Positions 46,301 through 58,300 of a stretch of 64,000 nt of DNA are shown here, in pieces. Position 1 is the stretch's first letter. Every line of letters starts with the position of its first letter. The stretch spans positions 88,817,389-88,881,388 of the forward strand of contig CM069435.1 in NCBI GenBank assembly GCA_035610365.1, given 5' to 3'. The notes below the pieces were generated by a model. The model was not told the DNA's origin, did not search any database, and was given only the letters and a program-made list of their open reading frames with translations. A program made the position numbers and the translations under genes. Source of the stretch: Aquatica leii (Eukaryota > Arthropoda > Insecta > Coleoptera > Lampyridae).

Positions 46301-49300
46301 TCGGAAATAAAACAAAAGAAAACAAATTTCACGATCAATTTAAGAAAAGTCTTTTTATTAGTGACATATTTTTAATAAAAGAGTTATTACTTCAATCCGA
46401 TGGAATATTGATGAGTTGGCCGGGGAAAAAGTAAGAGGGTTGAAAAGTTTTTCTAATCGCGAGACAATGCCTACTTTGATTTTAATAATTCGTTTTTTGC
46501 TTTCGAAGACGTTGAGTTGGAAAAAAAAATTAATAACAATGGAAAAACACATGGTCGATCTACTGACCCCACGAAATTGAACGCATCTGCTTTTTTGAGG
46601 GACAATAAAAAATAAAGAAAAGTAAATTAATAAATAGTTCGGCGCCTACTGCATATCGAATGTTGAAATTAATTTTTATTGTGCCATCGTTCGTGTTATT
46701 AAGTAGGCATGTGCGTAAATTTGAATATTAAATCTTCTGGTGCGTTTGTTTACCTTGAAAAAAAGAAAATAATTAGGGGCGCTTCCGCCTTCAACACGCG
46801 TGTAAATTCATTAAATTACGAGAAGTAATAGTAGGCCCTGTCTATTTTTTTATTTATAAAAAACCGAATCGCATTAAGTGCGAACGATTTAATGCGGTTG
46901 TGTGAGAAGTTAAGACGCTACAATTAATCGACACATTTAGCCCGTTTGCGTTGTAACGATTAGAGTAGTTCAATTACGATTTATTCAGTAGCATTAAAAT
47001 TGACACAAATACTTAAAAAAATTAGTAACTCGAATAAACCTTGACTTTCAACTGAGTTGTAGATTTTCAAACAAGTGTTATATGAACTACTATTCTTAAA
47101 ACTTTAAGTTTCTAAACTAAAAATCTCTTGTTTGAACTAATATAAAACTGTAGTAAAAAAATTAAAATAATACAATTTAGTCGACTAATTATACATAAAC
47201 ATAGCATCTACACTAAAATAACATAGTTAAAAAAAACAAGTGCCATTTGAACTACATTTTTTAGAAGTTTATTGATTTGACCTAAACATGTATCATTAAA
47301 CACCATTAAACTAATTAAATAAAAATTTAATAGTCTTACTAAAATTGTACCGTTTGACCTAAAAAAACGGAAGAATTTTAGTGTTTAAGGTAAAAAAAAA
47401 CTTGTTTTGCGCCATTTGATCTTTTTTTAAAAGTATTTATTTGAACAAGAAAAGTAAAATAAGAAAAATCAATTTAAAACTGAAAATTTAAACTAAAACT
47501 TAAAAAAATGACTTAGTGTTTAAAATTTAAAGAAGTGTCATTTGAACTACTTGTAGAACACTATTTATTTTAACTAAAATCGTTTCCTTAAGTACAGTTG
47601 AACTTAGCAAACAATAAAATTATAGCATAATAAAAAAAATATAATTCCAACATTTTTTAGAAACCTATTTATTTGAACTAAAAATAGGTTGTTAAATACA
47701 CTTAACTGAGAACAAATTAAAAAGTATAGAAACAAAATAATGCAGTAGAAAAAAACTTTACTTTTAAATGAAATCAAGGTTTTATAATTGTCATTTGAAC
47801 TACAGTGACTGATTTTTTTTAAAAAGAATAAAATAATTTGGCAACATGTTATTAAGAATTTATTTGAATATTTTACAGAAATCTATCTATTTCAAACAAA
47901 TTTTTTTATTGCAGTCGGGGCCGTAAACGGAAAATCTGACCCAAGAAGCAAGAAGTCTTAAAAGTTTTGAATTAAATTGTGAGAAATGAAAATTGATTAA
48001 AATACATAAGATTCGAGTTTCTAGAAAACAAGTGGACTTAAGAAAATCCTCCAAATGCTCCCGACCCCTTTTGTCTTAGCTGATTGCAATAGAATCACTT
48101 GTTCAAAAAAAAGTTAGCAGACAAATCAAACATGTAACGGTTAAAGTAAAATAAAAATGTAGTGTTTACTGTTGTTTAGTGTTTTACAAGTAACATTTGA
48201 ACTACATTGTTAGATACTTAATTTGAAATGGTAAAAAATTAGAGATTAATAACATAGTTTATAAGAAAAACGATTAGTAACTTTCATAAAATGCAGTGTT
48301 TGAACAAAATTTATTTTTGACAAACGACAATTAAACAGCAAACTTTAGAACACTATTAATATAAGGTAAATGTGAACAAAGTAACAAAAAACAAAATAGG
48401 TCAAATACAATTCTATAGACAAATTGAAAATAAGTAATATTTGAACTAAGTTAAAACATTAGTTTTTCAAATTCAAGAAAATCTTAACAAGTTTCATTCG
48501 GACTACACCGTTTAAAATTAAATTTTTACCACTATTACTTGAACTACTAAATTTATGTAGAAACAAACAACTTGTAGAATAAGCAACGCCAATTCAATCA
48601 TAATAATACTAACATTATTTAATAGTTCAAATAACAAAATATTTATTAAATCGTAAAGTTTAGGTTTAAAATATTTTGTTTTGTGTTATTTACGACGTTT
48701 AGATATTGTTATCGAGCACAATTTTATTTAAGATCGCAGTATGATAATTAAACTGAAATAGTCACAGTAAGTAGTTCAAATACTTTATTTTTTTACTAAA
48801 TACATTCAAGTCAACAATTTTATAGAAAAAATTTTTATGAAGTGAAACTTGTTTAGCGAGAGTAATTCTGTAATTTTTAAGTTGCACCGTAACGAAAAAG
48901 GGGGCAGCACAGTTGTTCTGTAACGAAAAAGCTGGCGACACAAGCGCAGCAAACTGTATTTTTTTATTTACATTTCTGACGTTTATATTGGCATGTGCTA
49001 TTCTAACCTTAAATTTCGTTGTGACTATCAACGTCTTTATGAAGCGTTTTGAACAGGAACATTTTACTTTTTCATCAATAAAAAAAAAAGAAATCAATTA
49101 GCAAAAAAAAACTTCCGTGAGCTTATGTGGGCAAGGCTCACACGTTTAACTTTTCTTTAAATTTTTATAAACGAACTACTTATAGAATACAAAAACAATT
49201 ACTAGATTACTAAATGAATATTGTAGGTCAAATACATCTAAACAATTTCACGATTTTGGGCATGTATGATTTGAACTAAATTTACCAGATACAGCTTGAT

Positions 49301-52300
49301 TAAACATTGTAATGTGACGAGTAAACTAAAATACATTTTTTTAGGTTTTTCGTTAATAATAAAACGAATTAAAAAATATTTAACAGTAAAATTTATGTCA
49401 TTTGAACTAACCGACCAACGTGTAATAGATATAAACGCTATTTGAAAAATTTGCACTATGCAATAGCCAAATATTTTTTGTAATAATATACATACTTTCT
49501 CTTGTAACAGTAATATGTCATCTGAACTAATTTACAAAGTACCACATTTAAATTAAATCACACAAAATCATGATCCTTTGAAGTAACCGATTAAGATACC
49601 AGTTTAAACCATATCTAAACATTTCTAGTGCGTGAACTAATGTACAAACGAACTACTTAACTACTAGAAAACAGCAAAACACCAAAAACATTTTATAATT
49701 TAAATAAAGCAAAACAGAGTTATTTGAACTACGGTTTCTTTTATATACATTGACTAAAAAGCAATATAATGGTATTTAAACTAATGCTACAAGTTAAACC
49801 TACTACAATTAAAAAATTTTTTAAGGAACGACGTTTTACCAAAAAAGTTTTTATACTTTTAAACCCCATTAACAGATATCGCAACTATACTATATATATT
49901 GTTGCTGTACCGTTTAAATGCACTTTTCTTAGTGAACAACTCACTACTAAAACGATTTGAACTAATCGATTATACTTGCACTACATAATCCGCCATATGA
50001 CGAAAACTTGATCTAAATTTTAATAATAATTATTATAACAGTGGTCACTGCATTGTCATTTAAATTCATGTACGAACGAACTACTTACACAATATACTAA
50101 CGTTAATCTCATTATGTATGTATAATTTTTTAGGACTACTGTAACGTTAATATTTGTGAACTATACCAATAATGGTTTATTACACTACTAATTCATAAAT
50201 GTCCATTTGAACTATTACAAGTACCTAAGTTGATAATTTAATAAAAAATCGACCAGGCGATGAAACAAATGGTCTTAATTGTCACGACACACTTAGCAGT
50301 GATTAGCGAAAAAACGTTGCAAGGAAGTGAATAATAAATGTAATTGAAATACTTTTAACGGTCTCGTAATGCGCTTCCCCATTCACAATAAAAAACGTCC
50401 GAAAGAGACACAAACACATATCAACAAAAAAAAAAGATTTATTTGAGCGTAAAATTAAAGAAGCTCAATAATGATATATATTAGTGGTGGAGTAACCCTT
50501 TTTCGTTTAGAGTCGTTCGAGTGCAACCTCAAAATACGCCAAAAACTACGGTTCTCAAGACATAAATTTCAGGCGGAAGGATTTGATGAGAACAAAAAAA
50601 ATATTTGCGCGGATGAAAGATGCAAATGGTTAAATAATTTTTGGCAATAAAACACACGCCAGTGAGCGCGTTTCAATTTCTTTCTGCGTCATTATCCGTG
50701 TAAAAAAAAGCGCTAAAATCGTCGTCGAAATGTCCGTTCCGATGCGGCGCCTAACGTTTTATGCACATAATTAAAACGCGCACTTTATCTTGCGGTTAGA
50801 AAAAACGATAACCTCTTCAATAATAATTTTTTTACTCTGCGAATAAATTCTTTTACGTAGCAATTTTGCAAAATCCAACATGGCCGCCGCTAACTATGAT
50901 TGCAGTTGCATTTAGATTCGTATGTATGTATGTATGTAGGGGTGCATCGCATCACCATGTGCATGTGGTGGGTGGGAACATAATCCAAAGGGTGAGATAC
51001 ATGCATGTGATATATGCATGTAGGCGGGGTTCTGCCTATGTACTAAAACCGATGGAATTGAATATTGTGCTGGTTAGAAACGTTATTTTTCAACAATTTT
51101 TTCCGTTACCGAATGTTGCAATAACAGGCACTACAAATATTATTTTAGTTAAAAACATAGTGTGGTTCGATGAAATATTTTTAACGGCTTTCGATTCATT
51201 TTCAAACGAAAAAATTGCAAAACCGTCTACTTAAAAACATACGATTTTAAGAATTAAGATGATTTTTTCTAGTAGGCCATGGCGATTGTTCCAAAATAAG
51301 AAATAAAAAACGTTTAGGTTTTAATATACTTTCAAAATTTACACATGCGGAGAATAATCGCGATTAAAATCAATAACATTTACATATTATTAATTGTTAC
51401 ATATATAGTATCAATTTTAAGAATCGTGATCAAATTTGCATAGGTTGGCAGAATTTTCTAATCGCGATGCAATTTTTAAACGTTGACAAACTGTATTTAA
51501 GTTGTCAAAAAAATTTAAAAACTGCGATTTATGTAAAACAGCATGTTTTCAGTTAACATTCGGAGGTTATACTAATACATATTGATGTAGCTACAAATTT
51601 TGCTTTGTATTTTATTTGTCATTTTATGCAAGATTTTAAAAAACGTAGCCTCTGATAGTTACAAATAAAAAAAATTAACGTGAGAAAAACCGTACATCTT
51701 GTACCAAACCAATCAATCAAATTGCAAAGTAGCATATTCTGGCATATTTTTACACCAGATATTTTTACATATTAACGCATATTAATGCATATTAAAATTA
51801 TTTTAAAATTAACTAAAACCCTGATGTTGGCTAAACATCTTTGTTGCTTAATACTAATATGTAAAAAAAATTTAAAAAATCAAAAAAGTTTTCTTTTTAA
51901 ATTTAAATCCGATTTGACGTATTTTTAAGATTTCCGCCAATTTAGTGCAGCAATTGGAGATTTTTTTGTAGTATTTACGTTGTGTAGCATATTTTACCAG
52001 ATACTTTTTCTACAGATAAATAAAGAAACAGGTTTTGTTATAAACGTTTGCTTATTTTAGGAATATTTTTGGATATAAAAAATATTTAAAAAATGTAATT
52101 ATAACAAAGAAAAGTTTAAGTAAACAATTGTGTTACTTATGGATAATTATTAGCATATTTTTGTATATCTATATATGTCACTAAGCTACAAATTTATTTT
52201 CTACAAGCAAACTTAACAATATTATGATACTAACAAAACGTTTTTAGTGTTACATGTAAAACATACTGCATATTTTTATATTTATTTATTATGGTACGTG

Positions 52301-55300
52301 GTTGTGTACAGTCACTGTTTTTTTTTAGAAAAAAAATGCCATTATATTTTCGTAACATATTTTTGCAGTTTAATTTAAGAAAAAAACCAGTTCTAAACAG
52401 TTGCATATTTTGAACATGTGTTTGTTTACAAAAATATTTTAAAAACGTATTTATATAGGTAAATAAAGCTTAAGTAAACTGTAATAATAAAAAATTATAA
52501 CTGTTTATTTGCATATTTTGCATATTTGTAGTGCAAACTAAATTACAAAAGCATTTACTTTCTACCAATAAACCCAGCAGTTTTTTATGTTAACAAAACG
52601 TTTTTGCTGTTGAGTGTGACTAATAATTCAGTACAATTAAAAAAATATTTACGTGGTTACTTTGGTATATTTCTATTATGTTACTCGACAGTTTGTGAAG
52701 GTACAGTTAAATTTTAGTTTTTCATATAACTGTTTCTATAACCAACCACTGTAGTTGATGTTTGAAAAAATATATTATAAACTTTTGCATATTTTGAGCA
52801 CATACATATATTCGTATTAAAACAGCTTATAAATGCTTAAATTAAAAATAAAGTTTAAGTACAAGATTTGACTGCAATTGTTTAAAAAAGTTATTTGCAT
52901 ATTTTTGCGGATTTGTTAGTATCATGTTGGTAAATCATTTTTTTTTAATTTTTTGATCGCGATTTAATTTTAATAGATACTAGTAGCTAATTTCTATAAA
53001 ATCAAAGTTTTTGTAAAAATAAAAGTTAATTTTAAAGCAAAAGAATACCGGGCATATTTTTGTTAAATCTAGAAATGTTTAGTGTCATTCTTGTTTTGCA
53101 AATTCAAAGTTTTTTTATGCATAAAAAATTTGAGGTTATATTTTTATACGTTGCTTAGTATAGAAAATTTTTAGTTTTGCAAATGTACTGCCAATTTAGC
53201 ATATTTTGACAAATTTTTTATTATTAAGTTTGCACTTTAACTATTTTTTATACCTTTTGGTGAATCAAGATAAGTGTTTGCTAATGTATCAGTTTGGTAC
53301 GTTGGTACGTAATGAAAACACAAAACAAAACTAAGCATATTTTTGCGGATTTGTTAAAATGCATTACGGTTGCAAACAAATGTATTTAATTTTTTTGTTG
53401 TCTAACTACTAATGCATCATTTTTTTTTCTAGATACGTAATTAATACTTTGTATTGTTTTTTTGCTTATTAGCATAAAAACTTTTCGTTCTGGAAACGTA
53501 TTCTAAGTTTAATTTATACACGTATTTTTAAAACAAACAAGTGTATTGAAATTTGAGAATTTATTTACATGCTTGGACGATTTGTTAACCTCACAATTGC
53601 CAATTCAGTTTAGGGTTTTAGTAACGCAAACAAAAGAAAATTAAGCAAATTTTTACTAATTTATGGTTCCAATTCAATTTTTACTACGGCATTGCTTTTG
53701 TACGTACAAACTTTGTGTATAACTAAATCATAGCTACAAACTCAAAACAAGCATAATTTTGTTTAATGTACTATTAAAATCTTTGTTTTAAATTTTTTTT
53801 TGCATATTTTTGGAAATGTGTCAATATCTCGCGTAAGAATTGTGATCAAATTTGCATAATTTTTTAATCGCGCTAGAATTTTTTTTCACAAATAAAAATT
53901 GCTCGAGTTTTATAAACGTTGACAAACTCTATTCGAAACTTATGTAAAACAACAATACATATTTTACATATATGTTTTTTTTTTAATTTGGAGGTTATAC
54001 TAATACAGATTGATAGCTACAAATTTTGATTTGCATTTAATTTGTCATTTTATGGATATTTTAAAAATCGTACCTTATAATCGTTACCATTGATCAAATA
54101 AAAAAAAATTAACGTGAGAAAAACCGTAACATCTTGTACAAAATCAATTAATCAAATTTTCAAATTAGCATTTAGCATATTCTGGCATATTTATACACTA
54201 CATATTTTTACATATTTTACGCATATTAATGCATATTAAAATTATTTTAAAATTAATTAAAACCCTGATGGTTAAAAATTTTTGTTGTTTGTAACCAAAA
54301 TGTAAAAAAAATCGCAATTAAAATTTTTTAATTTAAATCCGATTGGAACTTGAAACGTATTTTTAAAATTTCGGATAATTTGGCGCAGCAATTGGAGATT
54401 TTTTGTTATATTAACATCGTGTAACTTGCCGAGATATTTTTTCTGCAGATAAATAAAGAAAAAAAATTGTTTATAAGCATTTGCGTGTTTCGAGCATTCT
54501 TTTAGATATTAAAAATATTTAAAAAAATGTAATTATAACAAAGTTAAGTTTAAGTAAATAATTGTGTTAGCATATTTTTTATATGTACATATTTATATAT
54601 TTCGCTACACTGTAAATCAATTTATTTTCTACAAATAAACTTTATGTAACGTTTCTGCTGTTACATGTAAATATACTGCATATTTTCATATTTTTTTATG
54701 ATGGTACGTGGCTGTGCACAGTCAATGTTTGATTTTTTTAAAAAATGCCAACATATTTTCGTAACAAATTTTTGCAGTTTAATTTAAAAAAAACATTTAT
54801 AAACAGTACAAATATTTCAAAATGTATTTATATAAGTAAATAAAGTATAAATAAACTTTAATAACAAAAAAACTACAACTGTTTATTTGCATATTTTGCA
54901 TATTTATAGTGCAAACTAAATTACAAAAGCATTTACCTTATACAAATGTACCCACCAATTTTTTATGTTAACAAAACATCTTTGCTGTTGAGTGTAACTA
55001 ATTCATCAATACAATTTTTAAAAAACTATCTACGTGGTCCATACTCTCGTATGTTTTTATTAGGGTACTCGACAGTGTGTGTATAGTTAAATTTTGGTTT
55101 TTCAGAAAACATATATAACTGTTTCTGCAACTGACTTTTGCAGTTGATGTTTAAAAAATGTATTATAAACTTCTGCATATTTTAAGCACATATATGCGTA
55201 TTAAAGTGTTAAAAAAATCTAGGTTACAAAAGATTGAATTAAAAATAAAGTTTAAGTACAGGATTTGATTGCAATTATTTAAAAAAGTTATTTGCATATT

Positions 55301-58300
55301 TTTGCGAATTTGTTAATATCACGTTGATAAATAATTCTTAGTAAATAAGTTTTTTCACTGTGATTTAGTTATAATAACTACGAGTAGATTATTTTTATAA
55401 AATCGTTTTTGTAAAAATAAAAGTTAATTTTAAAACAAAAGAATACCTGGAATATTTTTGTTAAAGCGAAAAACTTTTAGTGTCATCTTTGTTTTGCAAA
55501 TTCAATGTGTTTTAATACATGAAAAAATTTTGAGATTATATTTCTACACGTTGCGTAGTATAAAGCATTTTTAGTTTTGCACACGTACTACAAATTTAGC
55601 ATATTTTGACATATTTGTTATTATTAAGTTTGCAAATTTATTATTTCTTATACGTTTTAGTGAATAAAATTGAGTTTTTAATCATGCATCAGTTTGGTAC
55701 GTTAGTAGGTAATTAAAACACAAAACAAAACCAAGCATATTTTTGTCATATTCGTAATTACTACTTTGTTTTGTTTTCTTGTTTACTAGTATTGAAACTT
55801 TTCGTTCTAGAAACGTACTTTAAATTTGATATATTTTTATACATGAGTTTTTAAAGCAAATAAGTGTAAGATTTGAGATTTGATTTGCATACTTAGACAA
55901 TTTGGTAATACCAGAATTACCAATTCATTTTAGGCTTTTAGTAATGCACACATTTGTGTTTACTAAAAACCATGTTTTTAAAACAAAAGAGAAGTAAGCA
56001 TATTTTTACGGATTTATGGTTTCGAGTCAATTTTTATTTTTTTGTACGTACAAACTTTATGTATAACTAATTCACAACTGCAAAACAAAAACAAGCATAA
56101 TTTTGTTTAGTGTAATATTAAAAATTTGTCTTTCTTTTGCATATTTTTGCAAACGTGTCGATATCTCGCGTTGCAATTTTTTTTCACAATTAAAAATTGC
56201 TCGAGTTCTATAAACGTTGACAAACTTTATTCGAGTTGTCAAAAAAATTAAAAAACTGCGACTTATGTAAAAAAGTAACACATATTTTGCATATATGTAC
56301 TTGCATGTTTTCAGTTAACATTCGGAGGTTGTACTAATACATATTGCTGTTACAAATTTTTGAGTTGATAGTTTTATAAATATCATTCTAGAATTTATAC
56401 TAAATGTGCATTGTATATTATTTGTCATTTTATGTAGATTTTAAAAAGTGTAGGTTCTAATCGGCACCTTTGATTAAATAACAAAAGTTAAAGTGAAAAA
56501 AAACGTAACATCTTGTACCAAACCAATTAATCAAATGGAAAATTAGCATTTAGCCAATTCTGGCATATTGATACACCAGATATTTTTACATATTTTACGC
56601 ATATTAATGCACATTAAAATTATTTTTAAACTAATTAAAATTCTGATGTTGACTAAACATTTTTGTTGCTTGTAAGCAAGATGTAAAAAAATCACAATTA
56701 AAAAAAATTACCCACGTGGTCTATACTTTGGTATATTTTTCTTATAGTACTCGACAGTTTGTGTACAGTTAAATTTTGTTTTATCAAAAAACATATATAA
56801 CTGTTTCTGTAACTGACTTGCAGTTAATGTTTAAAAATATATATATATACGTTTTTGCATATTTTGAGCGCACATATGCATATTAAAATACTTAAAGTTT
56901 TAGGTTGTACATGCAAATACAAATAAAGTTTAAGTACAAGATTTGACTGCGATTGTTTAAAGAAATTATTTGCATTTTTTTGCGGATTTGTTAATATCAC
57001 GTTGGTAAAGCATTTTTAAAATTTTTTTATTGTGATTTAATTTTAATAGCTACCAGTAGATTATTTTTATATAAACAAAATTTTTGTAAAACTAAAAAGT
57101 AATTTTAGAACAAAATAATATTGGGCAATATTTTGTTAAATCTAGAAATTTTTAGTGTCATCCTTACTTTACAAATTCAATGTGTTTTTATTTGAGATTA
57201 TATTTCTACACGTTGCTTAATATAGAACATTTTTAGTCTTGCAAACGTACTGCACATTTAGCATATTTTGACGTATTTGTTATTATTAAGTTTGTAAATT
57301 AATTATTTCTTATACGTTTTGGCGAATAGAGTTAAATTTTTATTAATGCATCAGTTTGGTACGTTAGTACGTAATTAAAACACAAAACAAAACCAAGCAT
57401 ATTTTTGCGGGTTCGTTAATATGTATCACATTTACGAATAAATGTTTTTAATTTTTTTGTTGTTTAGCATTATTTTTTTTCTATATTCGTAATTACTACT
57501 TTTTTGTTTTGTTTTTTTGTTTATTATTATACAAACTTTTTGTTCTATAACGTGCTTTAAATTTAGTATATTTTTATACGTGTTTTTAAAGCAAATAAGT
57601 GAAAGATTTCAAATTGCATACTTAGACAATTTGTTAATACCACAATTGCCAATTCATTTTAAGCTTTTAAAATAAAAGAGAACTAAGCATATTTTTACGG
57701 ATTTATGGTTTCAAGTCAATTTTTACCATTGCATTATTTTTGTACGTACAAACTTTGTGTATAACTAAACAAAAACAAGCATAATTTTGTTTACTGTACT
57801 ATTAAAATCTTTCTTTTAAGTGTATTTTGCATATTTTTGCAAATGTGTCGATCTCTCGCGTACGAATTGTTTTAGAAAAGTTTCAAAGTGTATGTTTTTT
57901 TTGTGTTTTGTTTTGCGAGACTTTTCGATTGCAGCACGCTCGATTTAGTTTTCTTTTCGCGCTGTCAAAATGCAATTATTGAACCAATGATGATGTGTTA
58001 ACGTTTGATGGATTCGTCCCAGCGTGTGCGACGATCGGAAGGGTTGACGAGGGCCGTTTGTAATTGAATAAACTACGAATAGTATAAGTGCTACATAATG
58101 TATAAATTTCACGAGCCTCATTTCGATTGCGTAACAACAGTCAACAATAAATTAAATCGAAACATAAAATATTTCGCAGCTTTCTGAAAATGACTGGTTA
58201 TTTATAGTTGACAGAATTGCCACCCCCCTGAATGCAAACGTCCAAAGATACATTGTATGATACGAGCACATCAATAACAATATTGTGTGTAGTTGCAATT

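Noticed and set aside
50866-51234. 122-codon + strand frame
   Set aside because: Starts in AT-rich intron, crosses a (GTAT)n microsatellite and resembles no family; antisense to the host gene's intron.
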